64,000 bases of DNA from Mycolicibacterium porcinum. Lineage in GTDB: Bacteria > Actinomycetota > Actinomycetes > Mycobacteriales > Mycobacteriaceae. Positions 43,647-51,154 of this stretch are shown piece after piece; positions within the stretch are counted from its first letter, which is position 1; each line of letters opens with the position of its first letter. The position numbers and the translations under genes are program-made. The DNA lies in NCBI GenBank assembly GCA_001942045.1, contig MSTD01000001.1, forward strand, positions 272,260 through 336,259. Direction: 5' to 3'. Below the pieces are notes generated by a model. It made no database searches, had not been told where the DNA came from, and was given only the letters and a program-made list of their open reading frames with translations.

Positions 43647-44602
43647 GACTTGGCTCCGGCCCATTCCCGGACCGAGTATTCGTTGTCGAACGAGCCGTCG
43701 GCGTTGAGGAACTTGTAGGCCGCATCGAGCTGATCCACGCCGATCGGAGGGAACGGCTCGGTATTGAATTCCTCGACGCGGGTGGACTTCTGAACGAACT
43801 TCAGGTCGGTGTCGTCGGTTTGCGCGACCCAGGCCAGGTAATCGTCGAAGTTCTCGGTGATGTTCCGGTTGACGGCGGTGACGGCCTCTTGCCAGGCCCC
43901 GGTGAACTCCGGGTGGGCGTCGGTGAAGGAGCTGAGGGCGATGTTGGTGCCGGTGCTACCGAAGCCGTGTCGCGACAGGCTGTCGATGATCGGGAAGCCT
44001 TTGGACTCCAGCTCGGCCGCGCTTGCGCCGGTCAGGATGGCCGCGTCGATCTTGCCGGAACTCAGCCCGGCGATCGACTCCGGCGTCGGCACATCACGCA
44101 CGTGGATCTGACCGCTCAGACCCGCTGCGTCGATGAGTTGGCGGGCGGCGCGGTCCCGGATGGTGCCCTGCGGGGCGGTGATGTCCTTGCCGGCCAACCC
44201 CTTGATGTCCGTCGGCCCGCCCTTGGCGCCCACCAGCCAGGCGTCGCCGTTGATCGAATCAAGGGACAGCAGAACCACTTTCGGGTCCCGGCTGCGAGCT
44301 CGCAACGCGGGGTTGTCGCCGATGGCAGCGACGTCGATGGCGCCGGCGAACAGGGCCGAGGCGACATCGCTGCCGGACTGGAAGAACGAGTATTCGATCT
44401 TGCCGACCCCGGCGGACTTCAACTGTTCGGTGAGGATGCCCTGCTTGTCGCCCCAACCCAGCGATCCTGCCGGGGTTCCGGTGACCGAGGTCGCGCCGAT
44501 GCGCAAGGTGTAGCCGTCGGCCTGGTCGTCGCCGCTGCTGCAGGAGATGGCCGTGGTGATGAGGGTGAGCGCAAAGGCGGTGCGCAACAGGCGGTTGAAC
44601 AT
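43643..44602 (-). CDS. ABC transporter substrate-binding lipoprotein (SsuA/NrtA-like)
   Basis: This 319-aa exported protein has a signal sequence followed by TTAISCSSGDD, whose Cys at about residue 21 is a probable lipid anchor, though the -3 position is Ala instead of the usual Leu. The body resembles the SsuA/TauA/NrtA fold (LRIGATSVTGTPAGSLGW, SGSDVASALFAGAIDVAAIG, KDITAPQGTIRDRAAR). It delivers a small anion, plausibly a sulfonate or other sulfur compound given the flavoprotein partner, but the ligand is not established. The leader upstream can fold into a stem-loop (44654-44707). Confidence 0.88.
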   Translation of the reverse strand: MFNRLLRTAFALTLITTAISCSSGDDQADGYTLRIGATSVTGTPAGSLGWGDKQGILTEQLKSAGVGKIEYSFFQSGSDVASALFAGAIDVAAIGDNPALRARSRDPKVVLLSLDSINGDAWLVGAKGGPTDIKGLAGKDITAPQGTIRDRAARQLIDAAGLSGQIHVRDVPTPESIAGLSSGKIDAAILTGASAAELESKGFPIIDSLSRHGFGSTGTNIALSSFTDAHPEFTGAWQEAVTAVNRNITENFDDYLAWVAQTDDTDLKFVQKSTRVEEFNTEPFPPIGVDQLDAAYKFLNADGSFDNEYSVREWAGAKS

Positions 44603-44653
44603 GGGAGCGGGCCTCCGAGGGTCTCAATGCGTGAGTACACACGCGAATCCGCC

Positions 44654-44707
44654 CCAGTAGACGCCCGGCCCCGAACTCCGGGCGACGGTTTGGCTCAGGC
44701 TGACTGG
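44654..44707 (-). promoter_or_regulatory. Foldable leader region upstream of the ABC/redox operon
   Basis: CGCCCGG (44662-44668) pairs perfectly with CCGGGCG (44678-44684) around a 9-nt loop, and an outer CCAGT (44654-44658) pairs with ACTGG (44703-44707). It lies 50-105 bp upstream of the SBP start, in a 194-bp divergent region. I do not recognise it as a SAM, SAM-IV, cobalamin or other named riboswitch. It could also act on the P450 side. Confidence 0.35.
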
Positions 44708-44796
44708 AAGAGTGCTGTGAATGGGTGATTGACCGGTCCGCGAGCCGCACAGTACGGTGGAACAACTATTTGGTACCACGGATGGGGAAGTGATCG

Positions 44797-45999
44797 GTGA
44801 CGACGCAGCAGGTGGTGGACCTCTATTACGACCCGTTCGACAACGACATCGACGACAACCCGTACCCCGTCTGGAAGCGGATGCGTGCCGAGGCGCCGTT
44901 GTACTACAACGAGAAGTACAACTTCTATGCCTTGAGCCGCTGGGACGATGTGGCTCGGGAACTGCCCAACTGGCAGGCGTACCGGTCAGGCCGGGGCACG
45001 ACCGCCGACATCTTGTTCAGCGGGATCGAGGTTCCGCCGGGGATCCTGCTGTTCGAAGATCCGCCTCTGCACGATCTGCACCGGCGCCTGCTGTCGCGGG
45101 TCTTCACGCCGCGCCGCATGCTGGCGGTGGAAGATCTGGTGCGCGAGTTCTGCGCAAAGGCTCTGGATCCGCTGCGCGAGCAGGACGGTCTGGACTTCGT
45201 CGCCGACCTCGGGGCATTCATGCCGATGCGGACGATCGGTTATCTGTTGGGCATCCCGGAGGAGGAGCAAGAAAGTATTCGGGACCGCAACGACAAGGCC
45301 ATCACGGTGGCATCGGTCGACGCCAGTTCCGACGGGGTGAGCCCGACGATCTTTCAGGACGCCATCACGATATTCGCCGAGTACATCGAATGGCGGGCGT
45401 CGCATCCCTCCGATGACCTGATGACCGATCTACTCACCGCGGAGATCGAGGATGCGGACGGAACTTCACGGCCGCTGACCCGTACCGAGGTGCTCGCCTA
45501 CACCGCGATGATCGCCGGTGCCGGCAATGAAACCACCGCTCGCCTCATCGGTTTCATGGGACAGCTGCTCGCTGAGCATCCCGACCAGCGGCGCGAACTC
45601 GCGGCCGATCCGAGCCTGATCCCGGGTGCGGTGGACGAGACGCTGCGCTTCGAACCGCCGTCACCGGTGCAGGCCCGGTATGTCGCCCAGGATGTCGAGC
45701 ACTACGGGCAGTCCATACCAGAGGGCTCATACATGTTGCTGCTCAACGGATCGGCCAACCGTGACGAGTCGAAGTTCACCGATCCCGACCGCTTCGACAT
45801 CCACCGCACGGGAGGTCACCTGAGCTTCGGCCAAGGTCTGCACTTCTGCCTGGGTTCGGCGTTGGCCCGGCTGGAGGCCCGGGTCGCGTTCGAAGAGGTG
45901 CTCAAGCGGTGGACCGACTGGGAAGTCGACTACACCAACGCTTTTCGGGCTCACACATCGAGTGTTCGCGGGTGGGCGCGACTGCCGGTCAAGTTCTAG
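44797..45999 (+). CDS. Cytochrome P450 monooxygenase
   Basis: This 400-aa soluble bacterial P450 inserts one oxygen atom into an organic substrate using electrons from a ferredoxin. AGAGNETT (240-247) is the oxygen-binding I-helix motif, ETLR is the ExxR helix K pair, and FGQGLHFCLG carries the haem ligand Cys351. The start is a GTG at 44797 with GGGGAAG upstream. The family number and substrate are not assignable by eye. It is divergent from the ABC/redox operon; whether that operon's ferredoxin is its electron donor is open. The 3' end overlaps the next convergent gene by 11 bp. Confidence 0.94.
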   Translation: MTTQQVVDLYYDPFDNDIDDNPYPVWKRMRAEAPLYYNEKYNFYALSRWDDVARELPNWQAYRSGRGTTADILFSGIEVPPGILLFEDPPLHDLHRRLLSRVFTPRRMLAVEDLVREFCAKALDPLREQDGLDFVADLGAFMPMRTIGYLLGIPEEEQESIRDRNDKAITVASVDASSDGVSPTIFQDAITIFAEYIEWRASHPSDDLMTDLLTAEIEDADGTSRPLTRTEVLAYTAMIAGAGNETTARLIGFMGQLLAEHPDQRRELAADPSLIPGAVDETLRFEPPSPVQARYVAQDVEHYGQSIPEGSYMLLLNGSANRDESKFTDPDRFDIHRTGGHLSFGQGLHFCLGSALARLEARVAFEEVLKRWTDWEVDYTNAFRAHTSSVRGWARLPVKF

Positions 46000-46897
46000 C
46001 AGCAGGTCCCGGCGCGACTGCCGCCAGCACCGCGGTGACGACGGGCACGGTCAGCGTGAGCACGATCACCGACGCCGTGCGGGGCGCGAAGATCGTCACC
46101 AGTTCGGCGGCCCCGATCTCATGGAAGAGCCGGTACAGGTCGGTCCACTCGAAGATCCCCTGTGCCACGGTCAGGATGCATCCGGCGATCACGACGAAGC
46201 GTGCGGCCGGAAACCCGACAGCCATCAGCAACCCGCCGATGACGAGCACTGCCGCCGCAACGATAGAGACGGACAGCGGCTCGAGCATCGCCAGCGTCCA
46301 AGTCGCGCTCGGCGTGGTGGGGAGCAGGTCCGTCAGGTCGGTGATGTAGAGCAAGCTGGTGTCGAACTGCTTCTTGGCCAGCCACAGCTGGTAGCCGGCC
46401 ATCGCCACAGCCAGTGCCGTGACGAAAAGGCTGAGCGCCGATCCGCTGCTGGGCTCGACAACATCAGGATCGGCTGTGGTGCTGGGATTTTCGCGTCCGG
46501 CGAGGAGCGCGACGAGCAGTGTGACGATCGACAGCGCGAACCAGATCCATCGGGTCACACCGAGCACACCTTGAGTCGTCCACGCCGCGAAACCCGGTCC
46601 CGCCCACACCGCGCATTCGAGCAGTGACAGCACGATCACCACCGAGCTGGTCGCGATCACCAGTGTGCGGCCGCGACGTTCGCCCCGACCCAGTAGAACG
46701 GCACCGGCGAAGAAAGCGACGGTTACGGCGGCGAGCAGGACGAGGTTGAGGATCGAATGGCAGAACCGCAACGGGGCGGTACCGAAGCCGTATCCAAAGG
46801 TGTACCAGGCTATGAGGAGCGCCCGCAGCGTCGCGACGATTCCGAGAAGGCCACATATATAGGTGAGGATGATCGTGGTCAGCGCAGTTGGACGCAC
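45989..46897 (-). CDS. Multi-spanning membrane protein of unknown function
   Basis: This 302-aa protein has about eight predicted membrane helices and a short hydrophilic middle (RENPSTTADPDVVEPSSG, about 136-153) that splits it into two halves. I recognise no transporter motif or enzyme family. The ATG start is at 46897. It lies downstream of another membrane-protein gene on the same strand with a 40-bp gap, so it may be the last gene of the M23 peptidase operon. Confidence 0.65.
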   Translation of the reverse strand: MRPTALTTIILTYICGLLGIVATLRALLIAWYTFGYGFGTAPLRFCHSILNLVLLAAVTVAFFAGAVLLGRGERRGRTLVIATSSVVIVLSLLECAVWAGPGFAAWTTQGVLGVTRWIWFALSIVTLLVALLAGRENPSTTADPDVVEPSSGSALSLFVTALAVAMAGYQLWLAKKQFDTSLLYITDLTDLLPTTPSATWTLAMLEPLSVSIVAAAVLVIGGLLMAVGFPAARFVVIAGCILTVAQGIFEWTDLYRLFHEIGAAELVTIFAPRTASVIVLTLTVPVVTAVLAAVAPGPAART

Positions 46898-46937
46898 TAC
46901 GCAAACCTAACAGCGGATCACCTGCCCCGCCGCGCGC

Positions 46938-47621
46938 CTACCTGCGCGCGCTCCAGCGGCCGGTCGAAGGCAGCATCGTGAACACGATTGCGGCTACCGG
47001 CAGGACCGGCATCGCGTAGACGATGGGGTGCAGTCTTGCCCCGGCGATGAACAAGCTGGCGAAAATCAACAGGCCGATCACCGCACCGACGACGACCAGC
47101 AGCCGGCTCATCCGCCGCCGCAGCAACAACGCGATGAGCCCTCCGATGGTTGCTGCAGCCGAGATCGCCGCCAGGAAACCGATGGCCACACAGAACAATC
47201 GGTCGGTGCGCCACCAGCCCGCGATCAGGTCGGTGGCGATGACGCCGGTGGCCCAGCCGCTCAGGATGGCGAAGGTGGCCGCCACGATCGCCGTGCGCGG
47301 GTTGATGCTCGTCGAGGTGCGGGGGATGACCAGGGGCCGGGCTCGCGGCACGTAGCTCGTCCTGGCGTCGTCGTCCGCGGGGCCGATCAGGCCCGTCTGC
47401 GGTTCACTACCGGCGGCCCCGGCGATCAGACCGGTCGGGGGCTCTGCTGCGGCTGCGGTGGGAATGGCGCCCGTCGGATGACGCCGGATGATGCCAGTGT
47501 GCGGTTCGTCGGTGACGGGCACGGGTTTGGAAACAGGGTCCTGCGGCTGGCGCCGGATGATGCGGGTGCGGTCGTCGTCTTCGTCAGGGTGATCGGCTGC
47601 CAACTGCCCGTCGTCGCTCAC
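46938..47621 (-). CDS. Membrane protein with threonine-motif-repeat N-terminal tail
   Basis: This 227-aa protein has an N-terminal cytosolic tail (1-100) that is acidic, then repeats a T-x-I/L-I theme: DRTRIIRRQP, PHTGIIRRHPTG, EPPTGLIAGA and PQTGLIGPAD. About four membrane helices follow (110-220). I do not recognise the family. Repeated Thr-containing motifs are the kind of sites mycobacterial Ser/Thr kinases modify and FHA domains bind, which is a guess. The GTG start directly follows the stop of the M23 peptidase gene (TGAGTG), so it is translationally coupled to it. Confidence 0.7.
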   Translation of the reverse strand: MSDDGQLAADHPDEDDDRTRIIRRQPQDPVSKPVPVTDEPHTGIIRRHPTGAIPTAAAAEPPTGLIAGAAGSEPQTGLIGPADDDARTSYVPRARPLVIPRTSTSINPRTAIVAATFAILSGWATGVIATDLIAGWWRTDRLFCVAIGFLAAISAAATIGGLIALLLRRRMSRLLVVVGAVIGLLIFASLFIAGARLHPIVYAMPVLPVAAIVFTMLPSTGRWSARR

Positions 47622-48734
47622 TCAGCCAACATAGCTGCCGACGCTGAGACCTCTCTTGTTCAGCCACGGCACCGGATCGATGCGGCTGGTGCCGTTCTGC
47701 AGAACCTCGAAGTGCAGGTGGGGACCGGTCGAGTAGCCCCGGTTGCCGACGGTGGCGATCTGGTCGCCGGCCATCACCCGGTCACCCTCGCTGACGAGCC
47801 AGGTGTTGATGTGACCGTAGAGCGTGACGGTGCCGTCAGCATGGCGCAGCTTGACCCAGGCGCCGTACCCGGCGGTCGGGCCCGCGGCGATCACGACGCC
47901 GTCGGAGACCGCGACAATCGGGGTGCCGATCGGGCTGGCCAGGTCGATCCCGGCGTGCAGCACGCCCCAGCGGTAACCGAAGTTCGACGTCCAGACATAG
48001 CCCTTGGTCGGCATCACGAACAGCGGCCGCGACAGCCGGGCCTCGCGCTCGGCACGTTCCTGGGCGAAGGCGGCGGCCTTGGTGATCTCCTCGGCATGCA
48101 CCGAGGTGTCCGCGGTCGAGGACACCGAGACGATCTGCATGCCGTCCACCGAACCGGTGACGGAAGCGCCTTCCACGCGGGTGCCCTCGGAAGCCAGGAT
48201 GGTGTCGTCGGCCTGGGTCTCGGTGGGGTTGCCCAACGAGTAGGCGCCCGCAGCGGTGGCGCCGGCGGCCATGGCGGCGATCATCAGCCGGCTCTTGACG
48301 GCGCCGGCGTGCTCCTTGCGGTGGGCACCGCGGCGGCCGGACATGTTGATCACGTCCGTCGCGGCGACGCCGTCGCTCACATCGGTGTGGCTGTCGCGGT
48401 ACGCGCGGGATGAATTTCGCGCTCCGCGCGAGGGCATCGAGCTGCGCTCGCCGGCGTCCGGGCGGAAGCGGGAAGGGACGGCCAGACGGACGGGCACCAA
48501 GTCGTCGGTGTCGTCCATGTCGTCGAGTTCGGGTGCGTAGATCACGCTGGCTTCGCGGTCATCCGACTCGTGATCGTCCGATTCGGAACGGTCATCGAAG
48601 GCTTCGAAAGCGCTGAACGGGATGACGTCCGTGACCTCGGCGGCGCTCAGTTCATCAGGGGAAACGCGGCGTCTGCGGCGGCGCGCGTCCGTCGGCACCC
48701 CTCGCGGAGCTGCGGACGAACGATGCTGCGGCAA
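47622..48734 (-). CDS. M23-family metallopeptidase (Rv0950c-like)
   Basis: This 370-aa protein has a long acidic and basic cytosolic region (1-145), one membrane anchor (about 146-168, MIAAMAAGATAAGAYSLG) and a periplasmic LytM/M23 domain (about 235-365). The zinc site is complete: HAGIDLAS (HxxxD) and HLHFEV (HxH). Such enzymes cut peptidoglycan cross-bridges or regulate other hydrolases. The ATG start is at 48734. It is divergent from sucC, and a Crp-like site lies in the shared 272-bp region. Confidence 0.9.
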   Translation of the reverse strand: MPQHRSSAAPRGVPTDARRRRRRVSPDELSAAEVTDVIPFSAFEAFDDRSESDDHESDDREASVIYAPELDDMDDTDDLVPVRLAVPSRFRPDAGERSSMPSRGARNSSRAYRDSHTDVSDGVAATDVINMSGRRGAHRKEHAGAVKSRLMIAAMAAGATAAGAYSLGNPTETQADDTILASEGTRVEGASVTGSVDGMQIVSVSSTADTSVHAEEITKAAAFAQERAEREARLSRPLFVMPTKGYVWTSNFGYRWGVLHAGIDLASPIGTPIVAVSDGVVIAAGPTAGYGAWVKLRHADGTVTLYGHINTWLVSEGDRVMAGDQIATVGNRGYSTGPHLHFEVLQNGTSRIDPVPWLNKRGLSVGSYVG

Positions 48735-48841
48735 GACTCGAGAATCCTTCTTCGTCGTGACCTGAACGTTATCTGGACCAGAGGCACGTTAACCAAATCC
48801 CAATGATGGTGGCAACTTATGGGTCTATTCCGGGTAGGAAT

Positions 48842-48857
48842 GTGATCCGTATCACCT
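48842..48857. promoter_or_regulatory. Predicted Crp (cAMP receptor protein) binding site
   Basis: TGTGATCCGTATCACC matches TGTGA-N6-TCACA at nine of ten fixed positions. It lies between the divergent M23 peptidase and sucC genes. I recall Rv0950c/Rv0951 among predicted Crp (Rv3676) targets in M. tuberculosis. A second inverted repeat, CTCAC-N7-GTGAG (48857-48873), adjoins it. Confidence 0.6.
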
Positions 48858-48951
48858 CACACCGGCGGTGAGATCTACCACATGAGCCGGAGGCGATGCT
48901 AATCCATCACCCGGCGGTGGATAAAGTGCCAGCGGGCCCGTCACAGGAGGT

Positions 48952-48999
48952 ATGGACCGGGCAGTTTTAAGTCAACGCAGACAGACAACGCCTATCTAG
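48952..48999 (+). CDS. Possible leader peptide upstream of sucC
   Basis: An ATG at 48952 opens 15 codons ([15 protein letters not shown]) ending in a TAG that overlaps the sucC ribosome site (TAGGAAG). A perfect AGGAGG lies directly in front, but only 1 base separates it from the ATG, closer than usual. If translated, it would couple to sucC. No attenuator-like codon run is seen. Confidence 0.3.
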   Translation: MDRAVLSQRRQTTPI

Positions 49000-49006
49000 G
49001 AAGCAC

Positions 49007-50170
49007 ATGGATCTCTTCGAATATCAGGCGAAAGAGCTGTTCGCCAAGCACAACGTCCCCACGACTCCGGGCCGGGTGACCGACTCGGCTGAGGACGCCA
49101 AGGCGATCGCCACCGAAATCGGCAAGCCCGTGATGATCAAGGCGCAGGTGAAGGTCGGCGGCCGCGGCAAGGCCGGCGGCGTGAAGTACGCGGCCACTCC
49201 TGAGGACGCCCTGACCCACGCGCAGAACATCCTCGGCCTCGACATCAAGGGCCACGTCGTCAAAAAGTTGCTGGTGGCCGAGGCGAGCGACATCGCCGAG
49301 GAGTACTACATCTCCTTCTTGCTCGATCGGGCCAACCGCACCTACCTCGCCATGTGCTCGGTTGAGGGCGGCATGGAGATCGAGGAAGTCGCCGCGACCA
49401 AGCCCGAGCGGCTGGCCAAGGTGCCCGTCGACGCGGTCAAGGGTGTCGACCTGGCCTTCGCGCGCGAGATCGCCGAGAAGGGTCACCTGCCCGCCGAGGT
49501 GCTCGACGCCGCCGCGGTGACCATCCAGAAGCTGTGGGAGGTGTTCGTCAAGGAGGACGCCACCCTGGTTGAGGTCAACCCGCTGGTGCGCACGCCCGAC
49601 GATCAGATCCTGGCGCTGGACGGCAAGGTCACCCTCGACGCCAACGCCGACTTCCGTCAGCCCGGCCACGCCGAGTTCGAGGACAAGGATGCGACCGATC
49701 CGCTCGAGCTCAAGGCCAAGGAGAACGACCTCAACTACGTCAAGCTCGACGGCGCCGTCGGCATCATCGGTAACGGTGCCGGCCTGGTCATGTCGACGCT
49801 GGACGTCGTCGCCTACGCCGGTGAGAAGCACGGTGGCGTGAAGCCGGCCAACTTCCTCGACATCGGTGGTGGCGCCTCGGCCGAGGTGATGGCCAACGGT
49901 CTGGACGTCATCCTCAACGACAGCCAGGTCAAGAGCGTGTTCGTCAACGTGTTCGGTGGCATCACCGCGTGTGACGCCGTGGCCAACGGCATCGTGCAGG
50001 CGCTGCAGATCCTCGGTGACGAGGCCAACAAGCCGCTGGTCGTCCGCCTGGACGGCAACAACGTCGAAGAGGGCCGTCGCATCCTGGCCGAGGCCAACCA
50101 CCCGCTGGTGATCCAGGCCGAGACCATGGACGCCGGTGCCGACAAGGCCGCCGAGCTGGCGAATAAGTAA
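49007..50170 (+). CDS. sucC: Succinyl-CoA synthetase beta subunit
   Basis: This 387-aa ADP-forming subunit of the TCA-cycle enzyme converts succinyl-CoA to succinate with ATP formation. The N-terminus [18 protein letters not shown] and the ATP-grasp segments [16 protein letters not shown] and LVEVNPLV are conserved. [10 protein letters not shown] and [10 protein letters not shown] form the C-terminal CoA-ligase domain. The ATG start is at 49007 with AGGAAG upstream. It forms an operon with sucD (12-bp gap) and is probably under Crp control. Confidence 0.97.
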   Translation: MDLFEYQAKELFAKHNVPTTPGRVTDSAEDAKAIATEIGKPVMIKAQVKVGGRGKAGGVKYAATPEDALTHAQNILGLDIKGHVVKKLLVAEASDIAEEYYISFLLDRANRTYLAMCSVEGGMEIEEVAATKPERLAKVPVDAVKGVDLAFAREIAEKGHLPAEVLDAAAVTIQKLWEVFVKEDATLVEVNPLVRTPDDQILALDGKVTLDANADFRQPGHAEFEDKDATDPLELKAKENDLNYVKLDGAVGIIGNGAGLVMSTLDVVAYAGEKHGGVKPANFLDIGGGASAEVMANGLDVILNDSQVKSVFVNVFGGITACDAVANGIVQALQILGDEANKPLVVRLDGNNVEEGRRILAEANHPLVIQAETMDAGADKAAELANK

Positions 50171-50182
50171 GGGACACTTCAT

Positions 50183-51085
50183 ATGTCGATTTTTCTGAAC
50201 AAGGACTCCAAGGTCATCGTCCAGGGCATCACCGGCGGTGAGGGCACCAAGCACACCGCGCTGATGCTCAAGGCCGGCACCCAGGTGGTCGGCGGCGTCA
50301 ACGCCCGCAAGGCCGGCACGAAGGTCTCGCACAAGGACAAAGACGGCAACGACATCGAGCTGCCCGTGTTCGGCTCGGTCGCCGAGGCCATGAAGGAGAC
50401 CGGCGCCGACGTGTCGATCGCCTTCGTGCCGCCGGCCTTCTCCAAGGACGCCATCATCGAGGCCATCGACGCCGAGATCCCGCTGCTGGTGGTCATCACC
50501 GAGGGAATCCCCGTGCAGGACAGCGCTTATGCGTGGGCCTACAACGTCGACAAGGGTCAGAAGACCCGCATCATCGGCCCCAACTGCCCGGGCATCATCA
50601 CCCCCGGTGAGTCGCTGGTCGGCATCACGCCCAACAACATCACCGGCAAGGGCCCGATCGGTCTGGTGTCGAAGTCGGGCACGCTGACCTACCAGATGAT
50701 GTACGAGCTGCGCGATCTCGGCTTCTCGACCGCCATCGGCATCGGCGGAGACCCGGTCATCGGCACCACTCACATCGACGCCATCGAGGCGTTCGAGAAG
50801 GATCCCGAGACCAAGATCATCGTGATGATCGGCGAGATCGGTGGCGACGCCGAAGAGCGTGCCGCCGACTACATCAAGGCCAACGTCACCAAGCCGGTCG
50901 TCGGCTACGTCGCGGGCTTCACCGCTCCGGAGGGCAAGACCATGGGCCATGCCGGCGCCATCGTGTCGGGCTCGTCGGGCACCGCCGCGGCCAAGAAGGA
51001 AGCCCTCGAGGCTGCCGGCGTGAAGGTCGGCAAGACGCCGTCCGAGACTGCCAAGCTGGCTCGCGAGCTCTTCGAAAGCCTGTAA
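50183..51085 (+). CDS. sucD: Succinyl-CoA synthetase alpha subunit
   Basis: This 300-aa partner of SucC binds CoA in its N-terminal Rossmann domain ([15 protein letters not shown], about 12-26) and carries the phosphorylated active-site His256 in [24 protein letters not shown] is a further family mark. It is followed by a strong intrinsic terminator, so sucCD is a two-gene operon. Confidence 0.97.
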   Translation: MSIFLNKDSKVIVQGITGGEGTKHTALMLKAGTQVVGGVNARKAGTKVSHKDKDGNDIELPVFGSVAEAMKETGADVSIAFVPPAFSKDAIIEAIDAEIPLLVVITEGIPVQDSAYAWAYNVDKGQKTRIIGPNCPGIITPGESLVGITPNNITGKGPIGLVSKSGTLTYQMMYELRDLGFSTAIGIGGDPVIGTTHIDAIEAFEKDPETKIIVMIGEIGGDAEERAADYIKANVTKPVVGYVAGFTAPEGKTMGHAGAIVSGSSGTAAAKKEALEAAGVKVGKTPSETAKLARELFESL

Positions 51086-51098
51086 GTCGTTGCAACGG

Positions 51099-51126
51099 AA
51101 AGGCCCCCGCTACGGCGGGGGCCTTT
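51099..51126. terminator. Bidirectional rho-independent terminator
   Basis: A 12-bp perfect stem (AAAGGCCCCCGC, 51099-51110, with 51115-51126) and a TACG tetraloop, with T-runs available in both directions. It lies between sucD and the convergent S9 peptidase gene and can end both transcripts. Confidence 0.92.
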
Positions 51127-51154
51127 TCTGTTGGTGCGAGCGTGCACTCGGCGG

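Noticed and set aside
44603..44796. SAM-IV or other known sulfur riboswitch upstream of the ABC/redox operon
   Set aside because: The conserved core sequences remembered for SAM-IV and SAM-I (for example CGGCAACC) are absent; only a generic stem-loop is supported.
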